A stretch of 64,000 nt of DNA, taken from NCBI RefSeq assembly GCF_028583425.1, contig NC_072790.1:159768397-159832396 (forward strand), written 5' to 3'. A program made the position numbers and the translations under genes. Positions 45,936 through 56,967 of this stretch are shown in pieces. The notes beneath the pieces were generated by a model. That model ran no database searches and was not told where the DNA came from. It saw only the letters and a list, made by a program, of their open reading frames with translations. Source of the DNA: Eublepharis macularius (Eukaryota > Chordata > Lepidosauria > Squamata > Eublepharidae). The number at the start of each line of letters is the position of its first letter. Position 1 is the first letter of the stretch.

Positions 45936-45990
45936 TGTAGTTCCTGACGTTTCGCCAGCAGCTGTGGCTGGCATCTTCAGAGGTGTAGCA
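45936..45990 (-). ncRNA. Hammerhead-ribozyme-like motif, left arm of PLE3
   Basis: On the minus strand: CTGAAGA (45980-45974, fits CUGANGA), stem II GCCAGC/GCTGGC, GAAA (45953-45950) and a GTC at the cleavage position, with CCT/AGG available for stem I. PLEs are known to carry hammerheads in their terminal repeats. Activity is not shown. Confidence 0.7.
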
Positions 45991-46055
45991 CCAAAAGACA
46001 GAGATCTCTCAGTGTCACAGTGTGGAAAAGGTGTTGGCAGGTCATTTATATCTAC

Positions 46056-46592
46056 TCAGGAGGGGTGGGGTTGAGCTGAGTCATCCTGTAAGAGTTTCCC
46101 AGGGTGTGGAATGCTAATGGCGGGAGGCTTCACTGTATCCTGAGGAGGTTCTTTTGCATATGGATTGGTGCTTGATGTGCTAATCTTCTCCGCAGGGCTA
46201 TTGTCGGGTGTAGAGTGTTTTGTTAGCCTGGTGTTTTTCAGAACTGGAAACCATGCTCTGTTCATTCTTAAGGTTTCTTCTTTCCTGTTGAAGTTTTGGT
46301 TATGCTTGTGAATTTCAATGGCTTCCCTGTGCAGTCTGACAAAGTAGTTGGAAGTGTTGTCCAGTATTTTGGTGTCCTGGAATAAGATACTGTGCCCTGT
46401 TTGTGTTAGGCTATGTTCAGCCACTGCTGATTTTTCAGGTTGTCCAAGTCTGCAGTGTCTTTCATGTTCTTTTATTCTTGTCTGGATGCTACGCTTTGTG
46501 GTCCCGATGTACACTTGTCCACAGCTGCAGGGTATACGGTATACTCCTGCAGAGGTGAGGGGGTCTCTACTGTCTTTTGCTGATCGTAGCAT
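46056..46592 (-). pseudogene. PLE3 GIY-YIG endonuclease (left arm)
   Basis: 178 codons: AGVYRIPCSCGQVYIGTTKR is the GIY-YIG motif with a CxC, then IQTRIKEHERHCRL, AVAEHSLTQTGHSI and HREAIEIHKHNQNFNR. The domain is complete, and the frame continues to the usual PLE C-terminus. The RT half in this orientation is absent, so it can only be a passenger. Confidence 0.82.
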
Positions 46593-46683
46593 CTGTTGTA
46601 TTTTTTGGGTGGGTCTGAATACTGCTTGAAGGTTATGCTTTTCATAAGCTTTCCCATCTGATCAGTAATTCCTTTGATATATG

Positions 46684-47185
46684 TCCACCTGAACATACAA
46701 TTCACAATGGAGAAAGAAATCGAGGGAAAACTCCCATTCCTGGATACCTTGGTCATCCGCAAAGCAAACTTTCAGTTAGGTCACAAGGTCTACAAGGTCA
46801 CACTGATCGGTACTTACAAAAAAACTCCAATCACCACCCCCGACAGAAAAGAGGCATAATGAAAACATTAGTGGATCGTGCAAGACGGATATGTGAGCCG
46901 CACTTTCTCAATGAGGAAATTAATCATCTAAACCACGCACTTCAGGCAAATGGCTACTCCAGAAATGAAATCCGAAGAGCAATCAAACCCAGGATGAATG
47001 AAACAACCAAGGAAAAACAGTCTCCTACAGGAAAAGTGTTTTTGCCATATATCAAAGGAATTATTGATCAGATGGGAAAGCTTATGAAAAAGCATAACCT
47101 TCAAGCAGTATTTAGACCCACCCGAAAAATACAACAGATGTTACGATCAGCAAAAGACAGTAGAACAGGAAAGAAGAAACCTTAA
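46684..47185 (+). pseudogene. PLE3 RT C-terminus and linker (right arm)
   Basis: IQFTMEKEIEGKLPFLDTLV (end of RT) and the linker VDRARRICEPHFLNEEINHL, NGYSRNEIRRAIKP, then YIKGIIDQMGKLM. Two frames are used. At 47163 it skips directly to the segment after GIY-YIG. Confidence 0.78.
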
Positions 47186-47463
47186 GAATGAACAGAGCAT
47201 GGTTTCCAGTTCTGAAAAACACCAGGCTAACAAAACACTCTACACCCGACAATAGCCCTGCGGAGAAGATTAGCACATCAAGCACCAATCCATATGCAAA
47301 AGAACCTCCTCAGGATACAGTGAAGCCTCCCGCCATTAGCATTCCACACCCTGGGAAACTCTTACAGGATGACTCAGCTCAACCCCACCCCTCCTGAGTA
47401 GATATAAATGACCTGCCAACACCTTTTCCACACTGTGACACTGAGAGATCTCTGTCTTTTGGT

Positions 47464-47517
47464 GCTACACCTCTGAAGATGCCAGCCACAGCTGCTGGCG
47501 AAACGTCAGGAACTACA
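47464..47517 (+). ncRNA. Hammerhead-ribozyme-like motif, right arm of PLE3
   Basis: CTGAAGA (47473-47479), stem II GCCAGC/GCTGGC, GAAA (47500-47503) and GTC ending at 47507, the expected cleavage point. It mirrors the motif in the left arm. Confidence 0.72.
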
Positions 47518-47573
47518 ATGCCAAGACCATGGCAATACAGCCCGGAAAACCCACAACAACCAGCCAGATAAAA

Positions 47574-48353
47574 ATTTTGCATATTATTTTATGCTATAAA
47601 AACTTTTATCTTATTGTGCATTCTAACAATGAAATCAACCAAGTGCATGTTGTTTTCATCCGTTCGTGAACTGAGAAGCTAATTTCAGACCATTAGAAGA
47701 GAACAGAAGTACCTAATGCTTTCAATATAAGCACCAATCACTTTTTTCTTCTCCTTCATAGAACACTTAGAAGAAATATATATAAGGCCATTGAATAATG
47801 ATTTTCATGCATCTCCTTCTGAGGCTATAAGAAAATGCTACTGTCATTTCTGTCCTAAAGTATGCACTGAATATTTATGAGAAGATGGCAATAAACATAC
47901 CACTTACACTAACTAATAAAAATGTCACTTTGGGGTAATTATGTCTAACCTCCACGCTTCAGGAATAAGTTTTGTACATGTGGACAAAGTACATTCACCT
48001 TGGAAAGTCAACTGTTAAGGATATTTTCACAAAATTAAAAGATTTTACTGATGAATTGGTGGATGGCAGAACACTTAGTACAAATATAATAGACAGATGG
48101 CTTGACTAATTAATTAAAATTGGATGAATAAAGGCAAAGAATGTTATTCTTCCCAAATAAAAACACGTGTAAGATTGTAAAAGCTTATTTACTCAAGTAA
48201 TTTGTAGGCTTGCTTTCCCCCATTAGATGTTGTACCTTCAGAAGTTCTCAAGATTTTAATGCAGACACCATTTCACTATGGAATCCAGATGCTGAGGTGG
48301 AATGGTTCTTTCATAGAAATACTCAAAGGAAATTTTTAAAAGGGAGAAATAGC
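47574..48353. other. Unassigned sequence
   Basis: AT-rich; no frame or repeat recognised. Confidence 0.5.
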
Positions 48354-48399
48354 TATACTGGAATCCTGACAACAAAAAGGGCTAATCACGGGTAATCAG

Positions 48400-48735
48400 C
48401 ACAACAATACAGACAAAAGGCCCCACAATACACCAGTCGGTCTACAATATACAGTAACAAATTCCAATGTAATTTTTATACTTTTTATGATTTTATATTG
48501 AAGTGCTCAGAGCACTTAAACATAATCAATGTTATGTCAATGAACATATAACTCAAATAACTGGAATTATATAAATTACAGCCACCAGCATCAACCAATA
48601 ATCCTATGCGCCAGAGATTAGTCAAGTAACAATGAATGAACCATACAATAAATCACATTCTCAAAACTCACTGACTGTCAATATCAAGACACCATTTACA
48701 ATAAACAGTACAATAAATACAATTCCAATATCCTA
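48400..48735 (+). repeat. Inverted repeat arm, left (PLE2)
   Basis: CAACAATACAGACAAAAGG, CACCAGTCG, AATTCCAATGTAATTTTTAT, ACAGCCACCAGCATCAACC and ATGAATGAACCATACAATA occur in inverse order at 50745-51044. Differences are few and scattered. Confidence 0.88.
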
Positions 48736-49295
48736 AAACAGTGTTACAAAAATAGATATCTATGGCACAAGGCTACACTCTGTATATTAAAGTTCAACCG
48801 GGGCAGAATGGTAGTGGTGAGTAGTGGAAATATCTCTTCAGATAGAGTTCTTCAATATATCAAGAGAAGGATGTCCAATCTCACCAATGTGGACTTCACT
48901 GCTATTACAACATATCTCTCCTACTCCACAGGTAGCACCAATTGCGACTCCAAGGTACTGTAGAAGAGCTGTGCCTCCGGACCTTAAGTGCTATGAGGTG
49001 ATCCAAATCAACCCGATTCGTCCCGACAGGATGCTAGCTACTTGCCTGTTTTGTGTATACAAAACCCCGTTCAAAACTAGCCTTGTTATATTATGAATAA
49101 AGTGTTAAAAAAGATTACTCACAGTTTTTGTCCAGCATATAATCACAACCGAGTTCTTTCCTCAGTCAATGAGCTGGTGATTCACTAATCCCTGATTGGG
49201 TTCTTTAAAAAAATCCTAATTTAACCTCTGACTGTCTGAATTCCATTTAAAAGTATATCTCGATAGCTTTTCATGTAGTACAGTCCTGCTGAACT

Positions 49296-49616
49296 CTACA
49301 GATAACAAGAGTAGTCAATAAATAAATTCAAACCATGAGGTTTAATGCAGTTCAGTTCATATATCCAAAAAGCTTCTCTCCTTAATAGTTCCCTTTGAAA
49401 GTCCCTAGATCTTCCTGCCTTAATGACCTGTAATACTGCAAAATGGAACTGTTTGGCATCACTATGGCAATCCAGAAAATGTTGTGTAAGAGGAGCCTCC
49501 AAATTCTTATTCCTAATTCTGGAAATGTATTCCTGGATGTGTGTCTTCGCTGATCTTTGTGTACTGCCTACATAAACTAAAGGACAGCTACATTCAATAA
49601 TATAGACCACCCCCAT
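49296..49616 (-). pseudogene. PLE2 GIY-YIG endonuclease
   Basis: MGVVYIIECSCPLVYVGSTQ is the GIY-YIG motif with CxC. IQEYISRIRNKN, LTQHFLDCHSD and LLRREAFWIYELN follow. Near-complete domain, separated from the RT frame by at least one break. Confidence 0.82.
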
Positions 49617-49962
49617 GGCACTACACGTAGAGAAACCTTTTAAATGGATGACCTGGCCAGTGTTAGTGATTTTAAATTAAGGTCCTGAAGAGGCTAACTC
49701 ACACACGTTGCATCTGCCACACTGACAGTGTCCTTTAAGGGTCCTGTTCTGTCGGAGGATTACGGAATTCAGAGTGCACTAATAGGTCTCTGAAATTACA
49801 GGTGCGTCGAAAACTGACAGATGGCGGTTGCTCACAGCCCAGTATGTGTGCAACCAGATGCCAGTGGGATTTAATTATTTTGCTTATGCTACTGGCCAAA
49901 TGAGTGTAGTCTACTGCCCATTTAAGAGTCCCGCCGTCCATCTTAACATGCTCCTGAAAGAG

Positions 49963-50829
49963 CTATGTTCTATTTCTATTGGCTGCCCTATTCACAGCCC
50001 TATTAATGATCCTCTTAGGATATCCCCATTGGCGAAAGTCCCGGCTAAGGAGATCTCTTTTCCTGCTGTAATCTACATCCCTAGTAGAGTTTCTACGTAA
50101 TCTAAGATATTGTCCATAAGGTAAATTGTAACAGAGATGATGGGGGTGATGTGATTGGAAATGTAAATATGAATTTTGATCAGACCCTTTCTTAAAGGGC
50201 CGGATACCAATAGTATTCAAATGAGTCCTGAAGGTGACAACATCCAGGAAGCTAATGCATTTGGAACTATGCTGCCAGGTAAAACAAATATTGGAATCAA
50301 GTGTATTCATCCAGTTAACAAATTGTTCTACAGTATGTTTCTCTTTATAAATAAAATACAGGTCATTGATGTAGCGGCGGAACAGCTGTATATTGGAATA
50401 AAAGGGATTGGCATTTGGATCTTGTATAGTGCACGCCTCCAATCTGGCCATATACAAGTTGGCAATAGAGGGGGCGGCCGCACACCCCATGGCCACCCCC
50501 TTTGTCTCATAATAGAAATATCCTCTGAACTGGAAGTAGTTCTTCTCAATGAAAATGTCTAACAGTAAGAATGGAATGAGAGGGTCCTTATGTCCACTCT
50601 GATGCAGGGCTTGCTCAACCACTATTCTAATGTCCTCATGGGGTATAGAGGTATAGAGTACTGAGACATCCATGGTCAGCATGACTGAATCAGGAGTAAA
50701 AGACTGCCCCTCCACAAGGCTGATAAATTCTCTAGTGTCTTTCATATAAGTGGAGGTAAATGGTGTCTTGATATTGATATTGGCAGTCAATAAGTTTTGA
50801 GAATGTGATTTATTGTATGGTTCATTCAT
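49963..50829 (-). pseudogene. PLE2 reverse transcriptase
   Basis: 288 codons, one frame. VMLTMDVSVLYTSIPHEDI is RT motif A, GVAMGCAAAPSIANLYMARL motif B and FRRYINDLYFIYK motif C. Further along are SFLDVVTFRTHLN and YLRLRRNSTRD. PLEs have YIDD at motif C; here it is YIND, so a catalytic aspartate is changed to asparagine and the enzyme is probably dead. The frame starts at motif A, lacking the N-terminal DKG region and RT1-2. PLE RTs are related to telomerase. Confidence 0.88.
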
Positions 50830-51171
50830 TGTTACTTGACTAATCTTCTCCGGCGCATAGGATTATTGGTTGATGCTGGTGGCTGTAATTTATATAATGC
50901 TAGTTATTTAAGTTATATATTCATTGATATTCATGTACTGAGCACTTTAACATAAAATTATAAAAAATATAAAAATTACATTGGAATTTATTACTGTGTA
51001 TTGTAGAACGACTGGTATATTGCGGGGACTTTTGTCTGTATTGTTATACTGGAATCCTGGGCAACCGTGACTGTATGTCAGTCAGTGGAGAAGACATATC
51101 AACCAAGAGGTGAAGGAAAAATAACTTATTGGACCTAACATTTGCAATGCAACTCACATAAGGTAAGATCT

Positions 51172-51302
51172 TTACCTCCAGAGGGGTAGTCATAGTCTGT
51201 TGAAGCACATTTGAACAGGATTACAGTGGTGCCTTAAATACTAACAAAATTTATTCCAGCAGACCCTTTTGTGAGTTAGAACTTATTTTATCAGATCCAT
51301 GG
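51172..51302 (-). mobile_element. Short PLE-terminal (hammerhead-like) repeat, decayed
   Basis: On the minus strand GATCTGATAAAATAAG..AACTCAC, then AATAAATTTTGTTAGTATTT, AAGGCACCACTGT and GACTACCCCTCTGG. Same family as 51975, 58365, 59735 and 62337. The core is decayed. Confidence 0.6.
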
Positions 51303-51970
51303 TTACTAAGGAACTACATATTGCAGGAAGAAACATTGGGAAAAGGAGGCTGTAACCAATACAACTGGAAGCAACTGTGGCAGGTAACAATAAATGGGCC
51401 AGTGCAAACACATTTCAGGAGATGTAGAGTGTAAATCTCTGCACAGGCAGTTTCTAGTCTCTGAAATTCTGTACCCATCATGTTTAAAAGCTTTCATTTT
51501 CATTTTCAAAGTATTTTAAAAAATCTCAGGGTTCTGTAGAGGACACCACAATCTGTGCTCTTGAAAGGAGGTTTGAATTTCTTATTAGAATTCAGTGCGT
51601 TTTCATATGTGAGGCTTAAATCCATCTGTAATGCCAACTAGCTACAATGTAATTTGACTTCAATGCATAGGACAAAAAGATGTGGCACAGAACAAATCCA
51701 TGGCCATTTTGAAATCAAATTCACAGATGGTACAAATAGTACAAGAAACCGTCGTGCAAAGGAATGTAAAGGCTTATAGTGCCACCTAGTGTACCCTATT
51801 TCTAGTTTTTCACTGTATGACAAAAAAGATCTGTTTTATTGGCCTTTTCAGTGTCATGATTATGTAAACTCTTCTGTTACCAAATTCTAAATCAAGAGAT
51901 CACAAAGACTTAATATCTCTCCAGCTCCAGAAGTACAAGTATGTATATTAAACACTTTAGTTAAATCAAA
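51303..51970. other. Unassigned sequence
   Basis: No gene or repeat recognised. Confidence 0.5.
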
Positions 51971-51974
51971 CAGA

Positions 51975-52075
51975 TAAACCAAACAGGAGTCCAGCAACAC
52001 CTTAGAGATTAACAAAATTTATTGCAGTCTAAATTGTCAGAGCTCACTCCATCAGATGAATGGAGTGTACATTCA
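51975..52075 (-). mobile_element. Short PLE-terminal (hammerhead-like) repeat
   Basis: Minus strand: CATTCATCTGATGGAGTGAG, GCAATAAATTTTGTTAATCT, CTAAGGTGTTGCTGGACTCC. The CTGATGG replaces CTGANGA and no GAAA is left. Confidence 0.65.
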
Positions 52076-52079
52076 TTAG

Positions 52080-52665
52080 GCCAGGGGTTGCCATTCTTTT
52101 TAAGCACCTTTAGAATTTCTGATACAGGTTGGTGGGCACAATCATAAAATGTCTGCCACAGGAGGTACAGCCAATGACAAAATGTCTACCATGGGGACAG
52201 GGCCAACCACAAAATATCAGGGAGTAAGGTTATGCATAACTCTAATAGTAACTCTTCAGCATATCAAGTAGAGGCTCTGCATAACAGGATGCCTTTTAAA
52301 ATGAATGTATTATTTTTAAAAAATATTTTCTTGTATAAACATAGCTTACCATCAGTCATACAATCAAGATCCATGTGCTGTGGTGGCAGCTGCTGCCAAA
52401 GCAAGTTTTTAAAAAATCTGCATGACCAATCAGTTCTTCAACAGCCAATCAGAAGCTTTGCTAGGCAAAAGCTCTACTTGCTCCAAAAATATTTGGTGGG
52501 CACCAGGAAAGGTGTTAATGGACACCATGAAGCACAGTGGTACCACATTGGGGACCCCTGCATTAGGCCAAAGCATTTACATTAAAGGCTGCAAGCAACT
52601 GAAAGGCAGGGAATCGGGGGAGTGATAATGAGGTGCCTGTTTAAAAACAAGATCTAATCAAAATA
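52080..52665. other. Unassigned sequence
   Basis: Nothing recognised beyond short frames. Confidence 0.45.
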
Positions 52666-52667
52666 GA

Positions 52668-54085
52668 AATCAAGCCATAAAGAGCAGGCATGGACTGCCC
52701 TCAACTACTGATAGGGCACACCTGTTTAAGTCCAGTTTCAGGACTTGTCCCGTACATATCGAAGTGATTGAGTCCATGGATGCTTCCAGCTTCATAAATG
52801 CCCTCAGAAGATTCCTTGCCATACGGGGACCTGTCAAGCTACTGAGGTCTGACCGTGGCACGAACTTCGTTGGTGCCTGCAAGGAGCTAGGAATCAGTGG
52901 AAGCACAGATCTGGACCCAACCCTCAGCAGCTACCTGAGCAAGCAGAATTGTAAATGGATCTTCAACCCTCCCCATGCCTCTCATATGGGAGGAGTGTGG
53001 GAACGCATGATTGGCATTACACGCAGAATATTAGACTCTATGCTAGCAGGAAAACCTTCTCTCACTCATGAGACCTTGGCTACCCTCCTGGCAGAGGTGT
53101 CTGCTATCATCAATGCCAGACCTTTAGTTCCAGTATCATCTGATCCTGAGAACCCTACCATCTTAACACCAGCCACCTTGCTGACACAGAAGACGGGCGC
53201 CTGGCCTGCACCTCAGGGAGACTTCATCTCTAAGGATATGTTCAAGCAGCAATGGAGGCAAGTTCAACTCCTCGCTAACACCTTTTGGAAGCGATGGAAG
53301 CAAGAGTACCTCCCAACTCTGCAATGCCGACGCAAGTGGGAGAAGTCTGAGCCCAACCTACGAGAAGGTGATGTCATCCTCCTGAAAGACAAGGATACTC
53401 CTAGGAACTCGTGGCCCATGGGACTTATAGATCGAGTTCTACCCAGCGCGGACGGGTTGGTCCGCAAGATTGACATTCGTGTAGCCAGACACGACGGCCC
53501 GAAGATTTTCACCAGACCAGTCACCAAAGTGATCCTGCTTGTTCGGAAGACTGATCTTGAAGACTGAAGCTCAAGCTTTGCATGCCATTTGTTGCTTATA
53601 TGCTATATTTAGCCTTTATAGCCTAGTTATGAGAATAGTGTAGCATGACATATATGCTTAGACTTGTTAGGTTACTCCACTATCTTGCATGTTGGGGTGG
53701 AATCCATAGGATCCCAGGCGGGGAGTGTACTGTAACCACAGCTTAGAAAGCCTCAGTATCTGTGTAGTCAGAACTATGTACTGTCCCTTTAACAATTGGT
53801 ACTCATGGGAATTGTAGTCCCCCCTTCAATATAGAAGTTTATTGTAGGCTTCCTGTGAAGGTGTTAAAAACTTGATTGTCCTCTTCCTCCCTTTGTTTGG
53901 GACGCTGCTCCTCAAGCAAGGATGCGACAGTTATAACGAATTTACCGCTTGTCTACAACAAATCTGGACCAATAAAGATGTATCTTGCTTATGTTTGAAC
54001 CATGCTGCGTTCACTGGCTAAAACTGTGAGTAAGGATCCCTTTTACGATCTGGGTTGAGAAAGGCAGCGCGTTAGGCAGCGTCCT
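52668..54085 (+). mobile_element. BEL/Pao retroelement fossil, 3' end
   Basis: The C-terminal part of the integrase lies at 52764-53567: a catalytic-core end with LLRSDRGTNFVGACKEL, NPPHASHMGGVWERMIG and INARPL, followed by the tail domain with LREGDVILLKDKD and IDIRVARHDG. That order is typical of BEL/Pao. A purine run GGCGGGGAG precedes an LTR starting TGTACTGTAACC at 53726, with AATAAAG at about 53972 and an end near 54085. Everything upstream of integrase is gone. The coding part looks well preserved, so it is fairly young. Confidence 0.83.
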
Positions 54086-54689
54086 GTTTTTTAAATGTTT
54101 TATTTTGAACCCCCTCCCTGCAAATAGTATTCTAATTCTTCCTGTATCACAAGCATTTGGAAAGGAAATGCTAAAGATGTGCAGGTAGCTTAAATCATGT
54201 AATAGATTTTGTGCAGCTATAAAGTAATTATCTTTACCGAACTAAGAAGTCAATAGGATTTAATCAGGCCAACTGCAAGTCAATCTGCAGCCAGTAATGA
54301 CCTCATCCTGCAAAGCCCCTTTATAAATGATTCACTGTGAACTTCAGCAATAGCTGCAAAATGTGTGTAAGAGCATAAAATGGAGGAGAAGACTGGGACA
54401 AGAAGATAAGAGTGTTACCTTATATTAGGCTGTTTATATCCATAATAGTTTTAAATCACAGAACAGCTTTTCAGCAAATTCTGTAAAGACTGGCTATCTT
54501 TCTTAGAGCATGATCCTAGAGCATTGATTTACACAGAAGACAGTCTCACTGTATTTAATACAACCTACTTCCAGGTAAATGTGCACAGGATTGCATTGAG
54601 ACAGTGCAATACTACACATCATACTGACTTACACTGTATAATCTGCTTTGAGTGCCAGTGAGAAAGGAGAACTATATATAATGTAAAGA
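54086..54689. other. Unassigned sequence
   Basis: No gene recognised. Confidence 0.5.
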
Positions 54690-54735
54690 AAGAAAGTTAT
54701 ACCCTTCTAAGCCCAATCGTCTTAGAATAGTATAA
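54690..54735. repeat. Small palindromic repeat, copy 3
   Basis: AGTTATACCCTTCTAAGCCC, then CTTAGAATAGTATAA: inverse halves of about 15 bp, decayed. Confidence 0.4.
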
Positions 54736-55495
54736 TTGTTTCAGTTACACTGTTAGTGCAGTAACTGCAGTTACTTTGCCACACAGAATCAAGGCATCAT
54801 ACACTGTATATCTTTGGGAATGCAATTATTTCCCATAGATAAAATATCCGTTATTATTGTGACTAAGAGATGCAAAAAAAAAAGTGTACTCAGATGGGTC
54901 ATTTGTTATTTTAAAAACTTGAGTGTGATTCTTTATAGTATTGAAATTAAAGCTCTTTGTATCAGGAAACCCATCTATTAGACATTTCTGTAAGTTTCTA
55001 CAGGAAATACAGTTCTAGATGCAGGCATGGACTGGGAAGCCAAAAAGGTCCTGGCAAACCAGGCACCTGCCAAGCTAACCAGACTTACTGAGTCTTGGCT
55101 CTGTTTGCTCCTGGCTTCTGTCAGCTTCTGACGCACTGGAAACTTTCCCTGTAAATTAGATGGCCAATCTGCCCCTCTCTAGTAATCTCCCCCTTAAAAA
55201 CTAATGAAATTATCAGGAATTGCATCCCTGAGCCAAGGGACACCCAAACTTCAGGCTGCTAGGAAAAAACATCACTCTTTTGCAAACAATTAAAATTGCA
55301 TTCCAAAGCCTCTTTCCTTAGAGTAAGGTTCATTGAATAACATGGGAGTTACATCTGAGTAGATCAGCTTAAAATGCTCCTTAACATTGTTACTTGCAGA
55401 GTGGGCTTAGGGAAGCAGGAACTGATGTGATTTTTTCCCTTTCCCATGATCAAGTAAGCACATGTTGTTTAGCGCATGTTGTTTTAAAAATTTAT
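54736..55495. other. Unassigned sequence
   Basis: No coding or repeat structure recognised, except CAGGCATGGACTGGGAAGCC (55022), which also occurs in changed form near 25787. Confidence 0.45.
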
Positions 55496-55496
55496 T

Positions 55497-56215
55497 TGCA
55501 TTACTTATAGCCAGCCTTTCTCACTGAGACTCAAGGTGGATTACACAATCTAATTCAATAAGAAGAACGGCTGGGACATCCAATAAACAATACAACAGGG
55601 TATATATTGCAGAAATTTGAAAACAGGCAGACATCTAATACAGAGGTGAAATAATGTTGAAACAAAACATATGCAATTTGACATATAATTAACAGTAACA
55701 GATGATGCACAGTAGTATAATCTACAATCCCTATCCCTTTATCAAAGTATATCATTCAATATCTCCAGCTTCCCAACAAGCATTACTTCAGTCTTGTCTG
55801 GGTTCAGTTTCAATTTGTTCACTTTCAACTAATTGACCTCTGCTCTCAGGAAGAGATTTAAAATCTCTACTGCACCACCAGGAGACTTGGACGGACAGAA
55901 ATAGAGCTGGGTGTCATCCACATATTGATGACATCCAATTCCATAACTACAAATTATTTCTCCTAAAGACTTTACATAAAAGTCAAATAACATGGGGGAT
56001 AAGATTGTGCCTTATGGAACTCCACAAAACTAACTCCCATCCTGAAGACAGCTGGTCTCCAACAGCAACCTTTTGAGTCAGTTCCGAAAGGAATGATTTA
56101 AACCAGTCTAAGGCACATCCCCTGATACTCAATTCTGCCTCCAAATGCCTCAACAGGATGTTATGATCTACTGTGTCAAAGGCTGCAGATAGATCCAGGA
56201 GTAACAATAAAGAAG
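55497..56215 (-). mobile_element. L2-like LINE fragment
   Basis: Minus strand: LLLDLSAAFDTVDHNILLRHL, LDWFKSFLSELTQKVAVGD, then in shifted frames YVDDTQLYFCPSKSPGG (RT active site YVDD) and LNPDKTEVMLVG. It ends in the 3' text GCCAGCCTTTCTCACTGAGAC. 5' truncated and frame-broken. Confidence 0.75.
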
Positions 56216-56451
56216 CATGAACTTTGTTTTACAAAAATTTTACAAAAATGGTAAGTACTTTACCTCTTCATGTTCCATTTCTGTCTGTATTTTCCTCCCG
56301 ACCCAGCTGACTTCCCTTATTGGAAGCTAGCTGGAAGAAAATATGCTTTAAAGAGTGGAATAGAGCAAGGGAAAGTGTGTTTATGTACGGATAGCAGGGT
56401 TCTTTCCTCTTACCTGTCCACTCCAGATTTGTTTAAAAATAGATCTTACTC

Positions 56452-56640
56452 TCACTAGCCCTATCTCGTTGTCAGATCTCAGAAGCTAAGCAGGAACAGC
56501 CCTGGTTAATAATTGGTTGGGAGACTATGATGGAAGTCCAGAGTCACTATGCAGAGGTAGGCAATGGTAAAAGGCCTCTGAATGTCTCTTGCCTTGAAAA
56601 CCCTATGGGTTGCTATAAATAGACTGCAAGTTGACAGCAT
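56452..56640 (+). mobile_element. 5S-rRNA-derived SINE
   Basis: GCCCTATCTCGTTGTCAGATC, CAGAAGCTAAGCAGGAACAG, TGGTTAATAATTGGTTGGGAG (5S A box, intermediate element and C box, slightly changed). TCTTGCCTTGAAAACCC and the BovB-like ACTGCAAGTTGACAGCA follow. Confidence 0.82.
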
Positions 56641-56967
56641 TTTTCACTACCTCTCAGTTTACCTGTGAATGGCCTTGTGATCTTGGCTCTCACCACAGTC
56701 TCAGTGCTTTTAAATACCAAAAAGCAGTTCAAGAGATCTCAGATAAGCAGTTATCTGCCACATAGAGAGATGGTCTTACTTGTCATCACTGATCTTTCTT
56801 CCATTCGTACGTATTTGCTCTTTACTATCATTTTATTATTATCATTTTAAATACTTACCACTGCACCCCCCCACCCAGTGCAGAACATATGTTCTGCCTA
56901 TTGCTGTGGAGAGAAAGCCTACGACTTTGCTTCTATTGTCTTTGGTCACTGCAATCCTGCCTGCCAG

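Larger units (their letters stand above)
45861..47560. mobile_element. Penelope-like element PLE3, inverted (fold-back) copy
   Basis: Flanked by an exact 13-bp duplication CAGCCAGATAAAA (45848-45860, 47561-47573). The left arm (45861-46683) reads on the minus strand and carries the linker, the GIY-YIG domain and the 3' end. The right arm (46684-47560) reads on the plus strand with the RT C-terminus, the linker and the 3' end, but lacks about 0.3 kb including GIY-YIG. The arms are inverse copies over their shared parts with very few differences. A 31-nt tail (45861-45891) lies outside the inverted repeat on the left only. Confidence 0.85.
48369..51044 (-). mobile_element. Penelope-like element PLE2 with inverted ends
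   Basis: Flanked by an exact 15-bp duplication TATACTGGAATCCTG (48354-48368, 51045-51059). Length 2676 bp. Minus-strand order: 5' terminal repeat (51044-50830), RT (50829-49963), GIY-YIG (49616-49296), 3' region. At its 3' end, 48400-48735, lies an inverse copy of its own 5' end, including the first codons of the RT frame (MNEPYNKSHSQN). A ~30-nt tail (48369-48399) lies outside. The N-terminal part of the usual PLE ORF is absent. Confidence 0.87.

Noticed and set aside
48400-51044. Inverted repeats considered as DNA-transposon ends
   Set aside because: The enclosed RT and GIY-YIG, the 15-bp duplication and the tail outside one arm fit a Penelope-like element instead.
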